DNA of 37,155 bases, from positions 1 to 37,155 of the forward strand of contig JAXJQF010000153.1 of NCBI GenBank assembly GCA_036311285.1. Reading direction: 5' to 3'. Both the position numbers and the translations under genes were made by a program. Shown one piece after another: positions 7,305-15,466 of the stretch. This DNA is from JAXJQF01 sp036311285 (lineage in GTDB: Bacteria; Pseudomonadota; Gammaproteobacteria; Enterobacterales; Succinivibrionaceae). The notes under the pieces were generated by a model that worked only from the letters and a program-made list of their open reading frames with translations, was not told where the DNA came from and searched no databases. Numbering within the stretch: position 1 is the first letter of the stretch; each line of letters begins with the position of its first letter.

Positions 7305-7661
7305 TTACTTCTTAATTGCCTTGCGCGGACCCTTACGAGTACGTGCATTTGTCTTAGTACGTTGACCGTTTACAGGTAAACCTCTACGATGACGTAAACC
7401 ACGGTAACAACCTAAATCCATAAGACGCTTAATATTCATAGAAATTTCACGACGTAAGTCACCTTCTACTGTGTATTTAGCAACTTGTTCACGAATCTTA
7501 TCTAAAACAGATTCATCTAAATCTTTAAATTTAACATCCTGAGCGATATTAGATGCTGCACAGATTTCCTTAGCCAATGTAGGACCAATACCATAAATTG
7601 ACTGTAAAGCAATCACAGCATGCTTATGATCAGGAACGTTAATACCAGCAATACGGGCCAC
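7305..7661 (-). CDS. rpsM: 30S ribosomal protein S13
   Basis: Head protein that contacts the P-site tRNA and the large subunit. I place the start at the GTG at 7661, giving 118 aa (VARIAGINVPDHKHAV, with the V read as initiator Met), the same length as E. coli S13, with AAGGAG 7-8 nt upstream. A longer reading from an ATG at 7730 would add residues not found in the family and would run through the S4-type leader. The basic C-terminal tail ending RKGPRKAIKK contacts tRNA. First gene of the alpha operon. Confidence 0.97.
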   Translation of the reverse strand: MARIAGINVPDHKHAVIALQSIYGIGPTLAKEICAASNIAQDVKFKDLDESVLDKIREQVAKYTVEGDLRREISMNIKRLMDLGCYRGLRHRRGLPVNGQRTKTNARTRKGPRKAIKK

Positions 7662-7733
7662 TATAAACTCCTTCAAATAAGTAGTAAAAACACAATCTCC
7701 GTAAAGCCCGTTAGGATACACGGAGATCAACTA
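7661..7733 (-). promoter_or_regulatory. Alpha-operon leader (S4-binding pseudoknot type)
   Basis: On the minus strand the sequence just before rpsM contains GTATCCTAACGGGCTTT. This closely matches the core of the E. coli alpha-operon leader that S4 binds. It sits in the loop of an 8-bp hairpin (7695-7702 with 7720-7727), and the rpsM ribosome binding site follows 30 nt later. By analogy, S4 (rpsD, same operon) would trap the initiating ribosome here. Seen: motif and hairpin. Inferred: pseudoknot and regulation. Confidence 0.75.
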
Positions 7734-7741
7734 GTGCGCAT

Positions 7742-7777
7742 AAAAAACTGCAAGAACAGATTTTACCGTCCTTACAG
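7742..7777 (-). terminator. Terminator between spc and alpha operons
   Basis: A 10-bp stem with two G-U pairs (7748-7757 with 7768-7777, 10-nt loop) is followed on the minus strand by six T. It lies 29 nt after rpmJ. In E. coli the same junction is a leaky terminator, so partial read-through into rpsM is likely; no clear separate promoter for rpsM was seen. Confidence 0.8.
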
Positions 7778-7806
7778 AAATTTTGCAATCAAATTTTTTA
7801 TTTTTT

Positions 7807-7920
7807 TTAGCCTTGACGTTGCTTATGCTTTGGATCTACACAGATCACACGAACAACACCATTACGTTTAATGATTTTACAATTACGACAGATTTTCTTT
7901 ACTGAAGCACCTACTTTCAT
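7807..7920 (-). CDS. rpmJ: 50S ribosomal protein L36
   Basis: A 37-aa zinc-ribbon protein, MKVGASVKKICRNCKIIKR at the N-terminus and PKHKQRQG at the end. The zinc ligands are visible as Cys11, Cys14, Cys27 and His32, so this is the zinc-binding (C+) form. It is one residue shorter than E. coli L36 because of a small change before PKHK. It sits 20 nt after secY, the standard end of the spc operon. Confidence 0.98.
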   Translation of the reverse strand: MKVGASVKKICRNCKIIKRNGVVRVICVDPKHKQRQG

Positions 7921-7940
7921 AGTAAACTCCTGTTAATAGT

Positions 7941-9266
7941 CTAACGACCATAATTAATTAAATTAGCCTTTTTAAGAGCATCACCATAGTGATACTGAGC
8001 CAAATGGCTTTGCAATTGAGCCATGAAATCCATAATCACAACTACAATAATTAACAACGATGTACCACCAAAATAGAATTGTACATTAAACCAAGTCATT
8101 AACAACTGTGGAATTAAACATACAATTACCATATAAAGTGAACCAGCTAAAGTTAATCTTTCCATTACCTTCTTGATATGCTGAGATGTTTGCACACCTG
8201 GGCGAATGCCAGAAATAAAAGCACCGCTCTTCTTTAAGTTTTCCGCTATTTCCTTTGGATTAAATACCATACTTGTATAGAAGAAACAGAAGAAAATGAT
8301 CGCTGAAGCATATAAAATTTCATACAATGGTTGACCTGGTTGCAAGAACATAGAAACTTCTGACAATACATTTGCTACAGGATTCTGTCCTTTACCAAAC
8401 CAAGCTGCAATAGTACTTGGAAACAAAATAATACTTGACGCGAAAATTGCAGGTATAACACCAGCCATATTTAACTTAAATGGTAAGTGAGATGATGGAG
8501 GATTATAAATTCTATTACCACTTTGACGTTTAGCATAGTCAATCTTAATTCTTCTTTGGCCTCTTTCAACAAAAACCACGAATAAAGTTACTACAACTAC
8601 AACAGCGGCAATAATAATTAAACCAATTGTACTCAAATCACCTGTTCTTGATTGTTCGAATGTAGCAATTACAGCTTGAGGCAATCCAGCAACAATACCT
8701 GCAAAGATAAGTAATGAAATACCATTACCAATACCTCTTTCAGTAATTTGTTCACCTAACCACATTAAGAACATAGTCCCTGTTGTTAAGCTTATTGTTG
8801 CAACTACAATAAATTGCCAGCCTTGGTTAGCTTCATCTACTAAACCAGGAATCATATTTGGGAGACCATATGCAATACCTGATGCTTGTACAAGACCAAG
8901 TAATAGGGTCCCCCATCTTGTATACTTAGTTATAGTTCTTCTGCCTGATTCCCCTTCCTTCTTTAATTCCTTTAATGCAGGATGTAACACCGACATTAAC
9001 TGAATAATAATAGAAGCAGAAATGTAAGGCATAATACCTAAAGCTAAAATGGACGCTCTTTCTAACGCACCACCTGAGAACATGTTAAACATTCCCATGA
9101 TGTTTCCATCTTGGGAATTAAACATCTCTTGTAATACATTAGCATTAATACCAGGCACAGGTATATATGAACCAAGTCTGAATATAACTAATGCTAGAAC
9201 AACGAATAGAATACGTTGAACTAATTCATTCATTTTATTCTTATCTTGGCCTGGTTTAGCTACCAT
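7941..9266 (-). CDS. secY: Protein translocase channel subunit SecY
   Basis: Forms the inner-membrane channel of the Sec translocon with SecE and SecG. The 441 aa (443 in E. coli) hold about ten hydrophobic segments. Visible motifs include RLGSYIPVPGIN near the N-terminus, the plug region around NIMGMFNMFSGGAL (about 55-68), and GIRPGVQTSQHI in the cytoplasmic loop used by SecA and ribosomes. The gene is in its standard place after rplO (11 nt). It would also carry GspD and the lipoprotein amylase across the inner membrane. Confidence 0.98.
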   Translation of the reverse strand: MVAKPGQDKNKMNELVQRILFVVLALVIFRLGSYIPVPGINANVLQEMFNSQDGNIMGMFNMFSGGALERASILALGIMPYISASIIIQLMSVLHPALKELKKEGESGRRTITKYTRWGTLLLGLVQASGIAYGLPNMIPGLVDEANQGWQFIVVATISLTTGTMFLMWLGEQITERGIGNGISLLIFAGIVAGLPQAVIATFEQSRTGDLSTIGLIIIAAVVVVVTLFVVFVERGQRRIKIDYAKRQSGNRIYNPPSSHLPFKLNMAGVIPAIFASSIILFPSTIAAWFGKGQNPVANVLSEVSMFLQPGQPLYEILYASAIIFFCFFYTSMVFNPKEIAENLKKSGAFISGIRPGVQTSQHIKKVMERLTLAGSLYMVIVCLIPQLLMTWFNVQFYFGGTSLLIIVVVIMDFMAQLQSHLAQYHYGDALKKANLINYGR

Positions 9267-9277
9267 TTTACAAATCC

Positions 9278-9724
9278 TTAATCTTCAACTACAACTTTAC
9301 CGCCAGCTGCTTCGATAGCTTGTTGTGCACCCTTAGTTACACGTAAACCTCTAACAGTAACAGCCTTTTCTAATTTTGGTTCCTTTGAAAGGATAATCTT
9401 AGCATATTGATACTTTTCAGAAATAATATTTGCTTTCTTTAAGGTCAATAGATCAACAATATCACCTTCAACTTTATTTAATTCATTTAATAAAACTTCA
9501 GTTGTAACTTCTGCTTTTCTTGAGAAGAAACCAAATTTCGGTAAACGAATCTTTAAAGGCATTTGACCACCTTCAAATCCTGCAGGAATACCACCACTCT
9601 TACGAGCACCAGCACCCTTGATACCACGACCTGAAGTCTTACCTATACCAGAACCAATACCACGACCTACTCTAACTTTACGTTTCTTTGAGCCAGCCGC
9701 TGGAGAAAGATCATTTAAACGCAT
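9278..9724 (-). CDS. rplO: 50S ribosomal protein L15
   Basis: Late-assembly large-subunit protein. The 148 aa begin MRLNDLSPAAGSKK and contain the Gly/Arg/Lys-rich stretch RVGRGIGSGIGKTSGRG that threads into 23S rRNA, then GGQMPLKIRLPKFGF. The C-terminal globular part ends in GGKVVVED. It is separated from rpmD by 2 nt, in standard spc order. Confidence 0.98.
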   Translation of the reverse strand: MRLNDLSPAAGSKKRKVRVGRGIGSGIGKTSGRGIKGAGARKSGGIPAGFEGGQMPLKIRLPKFGFFSRKAEVTTEVLLNELNKVEGDIVDLLTLKKANIISEKYQYAKIILSKEPKLEKAVTVRGLRVTKGAQQAIEAAGGKVVVED

Positions 9725-9726
9725 AA

Positions 9727-9909
9727 TTATTCTTCCACCTTAACCATGTAAAATACTTTATCAATCATACCACGTACTTCCTTAGTATCAACTAAAGTAA
9801 CTGTATGACCGATACGACGTAAACCTAAACCACGTAATGTAGCGATATGAGTTGGCTTACGTCCAATTGAACTCTTAACTTGAGTAACTTTTAAAGTTTT
9901 TTGTGACAT
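9727..9909 (-). CDS. rpmD: 50S ribosomal protein L30
   Basis: Small large-subunit protein, 60 aa (59 in E. coli). The core VKSSIGRKPTHIATLRGLGL followed by HTVTLVD is diagnostic. It is tightly packed between rpsE (6 nt) and rplO (2 nt), implying translational coupling. Confidence 0.97.
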   Translation of the reverse strand: MSQKTLKVTQVKSSIGRKPTHIATLRGLGLRRIGHTVTLVDTKEVRGMIDKVFYMVKVEE

Positions 9910-9915
9910 TATCTA

Positions 9916-10422
9916 TTACTCCAAAATTTGTTCAACAGTTAAACCACGCTTAGCAGCTACAGCAGCTGGAGACTTCATTGAATTTAATGCAGCAACAGTT
10001 GCTCTAACAACATTACCAGGGTTAGTAGAACCATAAGCCTTAGCTAACACGTTCTTAACACCAGCAACTTCTAATACCGCACGCATAGCACCACCAGCGA
10101 TGATACCAGTACCTTCTGAAGCAGGCTTCATAAATACTGTTGAACCAGCGTGAGTACCCTTGATTTCGTGATATAAAGTACCGTTGTTTAATTCGATACG
10201 ATTAGCGTTAATATTGTGCTTAGCTTGTTCCATAGCCTTTGAAATAGCAGCTGGAACTTCGCTAGCCTTACCATAACCGTAACTTACGCGACCATTACCG
10301 TCACCTACTACAGTTAATGCTGTGAAAGAGAAAATACGACCACCCTTCACAACCTTTGCTACACGATTAACTGCAACTAATTTTTCTTGCAATTCGTTAG
10401 CTTGATTTTCATTTTTAGCCAT
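9916..10422 (-). CDS. rpsE: 30S ribosomal protein S5
   Basis: Body protein involved in decoding accuracy and mRNA unwinding at the entry channel. I choose the ATG at 10422 (MAKNENQANELQEK, 168 aa). An ATG two codons earlier lies only 2 nt from AAGGTG, which is too close, whereas the second has normal spacing and matches the usual N-terminus. The KGGRIFSFTALTVVGDG segment and the GTGIIAGGAMRAVLE motif are conserved. Confidence 0.96.
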   Translation of the reverse strand: MAKNENQANELQEKLVAVNRVAKVVKGGRIFSFTALTVVGDGNGRVSYGYGKASEVPAAISKAMEQAKHNINANRIELNNGTLYHEIKGTHAGSTVFMKPASEGTGIIAGGAMRAVLEVAGVKNVLAKAYGSTNPGNVVRATVAALNSMKSPAAVAAKRGLTVEQILE

Positions 10423-10433
10423 TCTCATTCACC

Positions 10434-10784
10434 TTAGAACTTTAAGCCAGCTTCACGAGCAGCATCAGCTAAAGCTGCTACTCTACCGTGATACTGAAAA
10501 CCTGAACGATCGAAAGATACCGCTGTAACATCTTTAGCAACAGCACGTTCACCGATTGCCTTACCAACAACCTTAGCTGCTTCTACGTTACCAGTATATT
10601 TCATTTGCTTAGCTAAATCTTTTTCTAAAGATGAAGCTGCTGCAACTACGTTGCCTTCGTTGTTAATAACCTGAGCGTAAATATGACGCGGAGTACGATA
10701 AACAACAAGGCGAGTAGCACCTAATTCGTGCATCTTTGCACGTGCTTTAGCAGCACGACGAAGACGATTTTCATTCTTATTCAT
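10434..10784 (-). CDS. rplR: 50S ribosomal protein L18
   Basis: Binds 5S rRNA and helps attach it to the large subunit, together with L5. The 116 aa hold the expected basic N-terminus (RLRRAAKARAKMHELG), RLVVYRTPRHIYAQV, and the C-terminal FDRSGFQYHGRVAALADAAR motif. Standard spc position. Confidence 0.98.
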   Translation of the reverse strand: MNKNENRLRRAAKARAKMHELGATRLVVYRTPRHIYAQVINNEGNVVAAASSLEKDLAKQMKYTGNVEAAKVVGKAIGERAVAKDVTAVSFDRSGFQYHGRVAALADAAREAGLKF

Positions 10785-10793
10785 TGCTTATTC

Positions 10794-11327
10794 CTACTTC
10801 TTCTTAGCTTCTTTAATACGAACAACTTCATCAGAATAACGAACACCCTTACCCTTATATGGTTCAGGAGCTCTGTATGCTCTAATTTTAGCTGCAACTT
10901 GTCCAAGTAAAGCCTTATCAGCACTCTTTAACACGATTTCAAGTTGTGAAGGAGTTTCACATGTAACACCTTCTGGTAACTCGTAATCTATTGGATGAGA
11001 GAAACCTAATGATAAGTTTAAAACCTTACCCTTTGCTTGAGCACGGTAACCAACACCAACAAGAGATAACTTTCTTTCGTATCCCTTATCACAACCAACA
11101 ACGATGTTGTTAACGATTGCACGTGCTGTACCTGCTTGACAATTTGCTTCCTTTGAATCATCTACTGGAGAGAAACAAATAGCATTGTCATTAATACAAA
11201 CCTTAACTAATGAATTAACATTGTGAGTTAAAGTAGCACTTTTACCTTTTACTGTTACATTGTTACCAGTAATTGTAACTTCAATACCTGCAGGAATAAC
11301 TACAGGAGCCTTAGCTACACGAGACAT
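10794..11327 (-). CDS. rplF: 50S ribosomal protein L6
   Basis: Large-subunit protein near the factor-binding site. Length 177 aa as in E. coli (177). It starts MSRVAKAPVVIPAGIEV and keeps the C-terminal signature APEPYKGKGVRYSDE, which binds the sarcin-ricin region of 23S rRNA. Standard spc position, 10 nt after rpsH. Confidence 0.98.
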   Translation of the reverse strand: MSRVAKAPVVIPAGIEVTITGNNVTVKGKSATLTHNVNSLVKVCINDNAICFSPVDDSKEANCQAGTARAIVNNIVVGCDKGYERKLSLVGVGYRAQAKGKVLNLSLGFSHPIDYELPEGVTCETPSQLEIVLKSADKALLGQVAAKIRAYRAPEPYKGKGVRYSDEVVRIKEAKKK

Positions 11328-11337
11328 ATCTAACTCC

Positions 11338-11730
11338 TTAAGCTACGTAGCAAATAACTTCACCGCCGATACCACTCTTGCGAGCTGCGCGGTCAGTCAT
11401 AAGCCCTTTTGATGTTGAAATAACAGCAATACCTAAGCCATTTTGAATCTTTGGTAATTCTGAACAGCTCTTGTAAATTCTTAAGCCTGGTCTAGACACA
11501 CGCTTAATTAATTCAACAACAGGTTTACCTTGATAGTACTTTAATTCAATTTCAAGTACCTTCTTAACGTCACCAGTAACATTAACACTAGCAACATAGC
11601 CTTCTTCTTTTAATAAGTTTGCGATAGCAACCTTTTGCTTAGAAGATGGCATAGATACCGCAACCTTACCAGCTGCCTGGCCGTTACGAATGCGAGTTAG
11701 TAAATCCGCAATTGGATCTTGCATACTCAT
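11338..11730 (-). CDS. rpsH: 30S ribosomal protein S8
   Basis: Binds helix 21 of 16S rRNA and, in E. coli, represses the spc operon by binding mRNA at the start of rplE. The 130 aa begin MSMQDPIADLLTRIRNGQ and end with the conserved AVISTSKGLMTDRAAR and GGEVICYVA. I looked near the rplE start for an S8-like hairpin; the sequence has some resemblance to the E. coli site but the pairing is imperfect, so I do not claim it. Confidence 0.98.
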   Translation of the reverse strand: MSMQDPIADLLTRIRNGQAAGKVAVSMPSSKQKVAIANLLKEEGYVASVNVTGDVKKVLEIELKYYQGKPVVELIKRVSRPGLRIYKSCSELPKIQNGLGIAVISTSKGLMTDRAARKSGIGGEVICYVA

Positions 11731-11746
11731 AAGTCAATCTCCTAGA

Positions 11747-12052
11747 TTACCAGCTAGCCTTTTTAAGACCAGGAATTTCGCCCTTCATCATGTGTTCACG
11801 TACTTTAATACGACACATACCAAACTTACGTAAGTAACCGTGTGGACGGCCAGTTACGCTACAGCGATTACGCTGACGACATGCACTTGAATCACGAGGT
11901 AAAGTTGATAACTTAAACATCGCTTCTAATCTTTCTTCGTCAGTAGCAGTAACACTAGAAATTATTGCCTTAAGATTTTGACGCTTCTCAAAATACTTTT
12001 TTGCAAGGATTTCGCGCTTTAATTCGCGCATTTTCATAGAAGTCTTAGCCAT
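11747..12052 (-). CDS. rpsN: 30S ribosomal protein S14
   Basis: Head protein of the small subunit. The 101 aa match the long, zinc-free type of gammaproteobacteria: LPRDSSACRQRNRC, TGRPHGYLRKFG and the C-terminus GEIPGLKKASW. It contains some cysteines, but not the CxxC pairs of the short zinc form. Standard spc position. Confidence 0.98.
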   Translation of the reverse strand: MAKTSMKMRELKREILAKKYFEKRQNLKAIISSVTATDEERLEAMFKLSTLPRDSSACRQRNRCSVTGRPHGYLRKFGMCRIKVREHMMKGEIPGLKKASW

Positions 12053-12063
12053 GATTTAGTTCC

Positions 12064-12603
12064 TTACTTACGGAATGGGAAATTAAAGGCAGATAATAAA
12101 GCACGCGCTTCGTCATCAGTCTTCGCTGTAGTTGTAATAGTTACATCTAAACCACGAATAACATCAACTTTATCAAAATCAATTTCAGGGAAAATGATTT
12201 GTTCGCGTACACCCATTGAATAATTACCACGTCCGTCGAAAGATTTAGGACTTACACCACGGAAGTCACGAATACGTGGCATCGCGATGCTAATTAAACG
12301 TTCTAAAAATTCCCACATACGTTCGCCGCGTAAGGTTACCTTACATCCGATCGGATAGCCTTCACGAATCTTAAAGCCCGCTACGGATTTACGAACTTTA
12401 GTGATTAATGGCTTTTGACCAGTGATAGCAGTCATATCTTTAACTGCGTTTTCTAACACTTTCTTATCAGCCACGGCTTCACCGACACCCATATTTAGGG
12501 TAATCTTTTCAATCCTAGGGACTTGCATGACAGTCTTGTAACCAAACTGTTCAACCAAGCTCTTGATTACTTCTTGTCTATAAACATCATGCAGTTTCGC
12601 CAT
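12064..12603 (-). CDS. rplE: 50S ribosomal protein L5
   Basis: Binds 5S rRNA and forms the bridge to S13 in the head. I place the start at the ATG at 12603 (MAKLHDVYRQEV, 179 aa, equal to E. coli), preceded by GGAG with 7-nt spacing. A TTG four codons earlier overlaps that ribosome binding site and is not used. The core VPRIEKITLNMGVGEA is diagnostic. Confidence 0.97.
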   Translation of the reverse strand: MAKLHDVYRQEVIKSLVEQFGYKTVMQVPRIEKITLNMGVGEAVADKKVLENAVKDMTAITGQKPLITKVRKSVAGFKIREGYPIGCKVTLRGERMWEFLERLISIAMPRIRDFRGVSPKSFDGRGNYSMGVREQIIFPEIDFDKVDVIRGLDVTITTTAKTDDEARALLSAFNFPFRK

Positions 12604-12615
12604 TGTAAACTCCAA

Positions 12616-12951
12616 TTATTTAACAAGTTCATTATTAGATTTGAAGAATCTTACTTTTTTACCATCTTCAATTCTAAATCCAACACGATCAGCCTTCTTT
12701 GTAGAAGGATTAAAGATCGCAACATTTGAAACATCAATAGGTGCTTCCTTTTCAACGATTTGACCAGGGATACCTAATGAAGGATTTGGTTTTTGATGCT
12801 TCTTAACTAAGTTAACGCCTTCAACGATAACTTTATGTTCTGCTGTTAATACACGTAAAACCTTACCTACTTTAGCAGGTTTGTCGTTATGTCTTGCGTC
12901 TTTACCAGCAATAACAATTACTTCGTCACCTTGACGGATTTTAGCTGCCAT
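12616..12951 (-). CDS. rplX: 50S ribosomal protein L24
   Basis: Early assembly protein that binds the 5' region of 23S rRNA. The 111 aa are a few residues longer than the E. coli protein (104). The KOW motif is visible at the N-terminus (RQGDEVIVIAGKDA), then VEGVNLVKKHQKP. Second gene of the spc operon, 11 nt after rplN. Confidence 0.97.
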   Translation of the reverse strand: MAAKIRQGDEVIVIAGKDARHNDKPAKVGKVLRVLTAEHKVIVEGVNLVKKHQKPNPSLGIPGQIVEKEAPIDVSNVAIFNPSTKKADRVGFRIEDGKKVRFFKSNNELVK

Positions 12952-12962
12952 ATTTTGACTCC

Positions 12963-13331
12963 TTATAGTACTTCTGGAGCTAATGAAACAATTTTCATGA
13001 AACGTTCAGAACGTAATTCACGAGTAACTGGTCCAAAAATACGAGTACCAATTGGCTGATACTGTCCATTTAAAAGTACAGCTGCATTTCGGTCAAAACG
13101 GATAACAGAACCATCCTGACGGCGAACGCCTTTCTTAGTACGCACAACAACCGCGTTAACAACATCACCCTTCTTTACCTTTCCGCGAGGAATTGCTTCC
13201 TTAACAGAAACCTTGATGATATCGCCAACATTCGCATAACGGCGATGTGAGCCACCAAGAACCTTAATACACATTACGCTACGAGCTCCTGAGTTATCAG
13301 CAACATCTAGCATACTCTGCATCTGGATCAT
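12963..13331 (-). CDS. rplN: 50S ribosomal protein L14
   Basis: Intersubunit-bridge protein. I use the ATG at 13331 (MIQMQSMLDVADNSG, 122 aa), which matches the family start and follows GGAG by 7 nt. A start seven codons earlier would add residues unknown in the family. The signature CIKVLGGSHRRYANVGD and the end RFMKIVSLAPEVL are clear. First gene of the spc operon. Confidence 0.97.
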   Translation of the reverse strand: MIQMQSMLDVADNSGARSVMCIKVLGGSHRRYANVGDIIKVSVKEAIPRGKVKKGDVVNAVVVRTKKGVRRQDGSVIRFDRNAAVLLNGQYQPIGTRIFGPVTRELRSERFMKIVSLAPEVL

Positions 13332-13397
13332 GATAATACTCCGTAATATCAAAAAATTAAACTTACAAAAATGCCTTTAAAATTTTAAAGGTATGCA

Positions 13398-13426
13398 ATG
13401 ATACCATAAAATTTGTGACATGTTTA
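13398..13426 (-). promoter_or_regulatory. Predicted promoter of the spc operon
   Basis: On the minus strand, TAAACA (13421-13426), a 17-bp spacer and TATCAT (13398-13403) preceded by TGG (an extended -10). It lies just after the S10-operon terminator and about 67 nt before rplN. A near-palindrome with 9-bp arms (13373-13391) overlaps the expected transcription start. Confidence 0.6.
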
Positions 13427-13449
13427 TACTTTTTTTAAAAAAAATAAAA

Positions 13450-13472
13450 AAAGAGAGTTAAAAACTCTCTTT
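13450..13472 (-). terminator. S10 operon terminator
   Basis: A stem of 10 bp or more (GAGAGTT pairing with AACTCTC, extended by A/T pairs, 3-nt loop) has a T-rich tail on both strands, and follows rpsQ by 24 nt. It separates the S10 and spc transcripts. Confidence 0.9.
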
Positions 13473-13496
13473 TTTCTAATTAAGCCTGTTTAATGC

Positions 13497-13745
13497 TTAT
13501 ACATTTTCAACAACACGAACTAAAGTCCATGAAATTGTCTTTGAAATAGGACGACATTCCTTAATTTCAACAATATCGCCTTCTTTAGCAGCATTGTTAA
13601 CATCTTGAACGTGTAACTTTGTAGTACGCTTGATGATCTTGCCATAGATTGGGTGCTTAACCTTACGGTCAATAGCTACAACAATAGCTTTGTCCATCTT
13701 GTCACTTACAACTTTACCTTGTTTTGTACGAGTAATAGCGCTCAT
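13497..13745 (-). CDS. rpsQ: 30S ribosomal protein S17
   Basis: Primary 16S rRNA-binding protein with an OB fold. The 82 aa contain GKVVSDKMDKAIVVAIDR and HVQDVNNAAKEGDIVEI, followed by CRPISKTISWTLVRVVE. The start overlaps the rpmC stop by one base (TAATG), so the two are translationally coupled. Last gene of the S10 operon. Confidence 0.98.
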   Translation of the reverse strand: MSAITRTKQGKVVSDKMDKAIVVAIDRKVKHPIYGKIIKRTTKLHVQDVNNAAKEGDIVEIKECRPISKTISWTLVRVVENV

Positions 13746-13954
13746 TATTTACCTTCCTTATTAGAAGCCTTTAAAACTTCTGCTAATACAGTATTAACAC
13801 GAGCGATATCACGGCGAACTTTCTTGATAGCAGCAACGTCTTTTAATTGACCCATCTTTGCTTGAAGCTTTAAGCTAAATTGTTGCTTTAACAATTTAGT
13901 TAATTCTTCTTGAAGTTCAACAACGCTTTTGTTTCTTAGTTCACTTGCAAACAT
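13745..13954 (-). CDS. rpmC: 50S ribosomal protein L29
   Basis: A small helical protein at the exit tunnel that helps form the docking site for trigger factor and the Sec machinery. The 69 aa begin MFASELRNKSVVELQEEL, with the KDVAAIKKVRRDIARVNTVL helix after. It overlaps both neighbours by one base. Confidence 0.97.
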   Translation of the reverse strand: MFASELRNKSVVELQEELTKLLKQQFSLKLQAKMGQLKDVAAIKKVRRDIARVNTVLAEVLKASNKEGK

Positions 13955-14367
13955 TATAATACCGCCTTAGTAACAAAAGTGGTTTGTACAGATAACTTAG
14001 CAGCAGCAAGTGTAAACGCTTGTCTAGCTAAATCTTCTGGTACACCATCAAGTTCAAAAAGAACCTTACCAGGTTGAATTGGACAAACCCAATATTCAAC
14101 ACTACCCTTACCTTTACCCATACGAACACCAAGTGCCTTTTCAGTCATTGGCTTATCCGGGAATACACGGATAAACACTTTACCTTGACGCTTAATTGCA
14201 CGAGTAAACGCTCTACGTGCAGCTTCGATTTCACGTGCTGTGATAGCACCTCTAGTGATAGCCTTTAAACCAAAGCTACCAAACGAAACTTCACCACCTG
14301 CATAAGCAAGACCGCGATTACGTCCCTTATGAATCTTGCGGAATTTTGTACGTTTTGGTTGTAACAT
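13954..14367 (-). CDS. rplP: 50S ribosomal protein L16
   Basis: Large-subunit protein organising the tRNA-binding centre. The 137 aa contain RTKFRKIHKGRNRG, GEVSFGSFGLKA and VRMGKGKGSVEYWV. The arginine in the last motif corresponds to the residue hydroxylated by YcfD in E. coli. Standard S10 order, one-base overlap with rpmC. Confidence 0.98.
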   Translation of the reverse strand: MLQPKRTKFRKIHKGRNRGLAYAGGEVSFGSFGLKAITRGAITAREIEAARRAFTRAIKRQGKVFIRVFPDKPMTEKALGVRMGKGKGSVEYWVCPIQPGKVLFELDGVPEDLARQAFTLAAAKLSVQTTFVTKAVL

Positions 14368-14378
14368 GTACTAACTCC

Positions 14379-15104
14379 TTACTTATTAGCTTGATTTCTG
14401 TTAGAGAAATTACGCTTACGTGAATTCTTGTCGTTCTTTCTTTCTGGTTTTGCTGGAGTATTGTCTAATGGTAAACCATCTAAAACTTCACCCTTGAAAA
14501 TCCATACCTTAACGCCAATTACACCGTAAGTTGTAATTGCTTCTGAAACAGCATAATCGATATCAGCACGTAAAGTGTGTAATGGCACACGACCTTCACG
14601 TAACCATTCAGAACGAGCGATTTCTGCACCGCCTAAACGACCACTTGCTTCTACCTTAATACCTTTTGCACCAGCTTTCATAGCATTTTGAATTGCTTTC
14701 TTCATTGCTCTTCTGAACATAACACGATGTTCTAATTGAACACAAATATTGTCAGCAACTAACTTAGCATCAATGTCTGGGTTAGCAATTTCTGCAACCT
14801 TAACAATAGCTGGAACATTAGCGATTTGTGAAATCTTAGCTCTTAAAGCGTCTAACTTAGAACCCTTTTCGCCATAAACTTCACGTGGCTTGCTAGAGTA
14901 AATTGTAACTGCGATGCTCTTTACAGGGCGGTCAATTACAATACGAGAAACGAACGCATTCTTTAGTTCTTTCTTGATAAATTCTCTAACTTTAAAATCA
15001 CAACTTAGATTCTTTCTATAGTCATCATTATCAGCAAACCAAGTAGTGTTAAACTGCTTAGTAATACCTAAACGAATACCATTTGGATTAACTTTTTGAC
15101 CCAT
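14379..15104 (-). CDS. rpsC: 30S ribosomal protein S3
   Basis: Forms part of the mRNA entry pore and helicase centre. The 241 aa begin MGQKVNPNGIRLG, with a KH domain in the first half and the GRLGGAEIARSEWLREGRVPLHTLRA signature after about residue 155. The tail (KPERKNDKNSRKRNFSNRN) is basic and rich in Asn, slightly longer than in E. coli (233 aa). Confidence 0.98.
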   Translation of the reverse strand: MGQKVNPNGIRLGITKQFNTTWFADNDDYRKNLSCDFKVREFIKKELKNAFVSRIVIDRPVKSIAVTIYSSKPREVYGEKGSKLDALRAKISQIANVPAIVKVAEIANPDIDAKLVADNICVQLEHRVMFRRAMKKAIQNAMKAGAKGIKVEASGRLGGAEIARSEWLREGRVPLHTLRADIDYAVSEAITTYGVIGVKVWIFKGEVLDGLPLDNTPAKPERKNDKNSRKRNFSNRNQANK

Positions 15105-15113
15105 TGCTTACTC

Positions 15114-15449
15114 CTAACGCTTTTCAGCCACAGCTACTGTGATATGAGATGTACGCTTAGTAATACGGTCTGCACGGCCTTTAGCTCTTGCGCGAATACG
15201 CTTTAGAGATGGACCTTCATCAACCATAATTTGCGATACATATAACGCATCTACATCTGCACCTGCATTATTTTCTGCATTTGCAATCGCTGACTTTAAA
15301 ACTTTTAAAACTAAAGCTGCAGCCTTCTTTGGGCTGAACTGAAGCGTATAAACAGCCTGAGCAACAGGCATACCGCGTACTTGATCGGCAACTAAACGTG
15401 CTTTCTGCGCAGAAGTACGGGCATAACGATGAATAGCTTTTGCTTCCAT
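15114..15449 (-). CDS. rplV: 50S ribosomal protein L22
   Basis: Lines the exit tunnel; its beta-hairpin tip is where macrolide-resistance changes arise. The 111 aa contain RTSAQKARLVADQVRG and RARAKGRADRITKRTSHI, the tunnel loop. No unusual change is obvious. Standard S10 order. Confidence 0.98.
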   Translation of the reverse strand: MEAKAIHRYARTSAQKARLVADQVRGMPVAQAVYTLQFSPKKAAALVLKVLKSAIANAENNAGADVDALYVSQIMVDEGPSLKRIRARAKGRADRITKRTSHITVAVAEKR

Positions 15450-15466
15450 AATATTAACTCCTACTC

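Noticed and set aside
7662..7730. N-terminal extension of S13 from an upstream ATG
   Set aside because: Would run through the S4-type leader, is absent from the family, and the GTG at 7661 has a good ribosome binding site.
12570..12603. S8-binding hairpin at the start of rplE
   Set aside because: Some likeness to the E. coli site, but several positions do not pair; needs a covariance search.
12604..12615. TTG start four codons upstream for L5
   Set aside because: The extra codons are the ribosome binding site of the conserved ATG at 12603.
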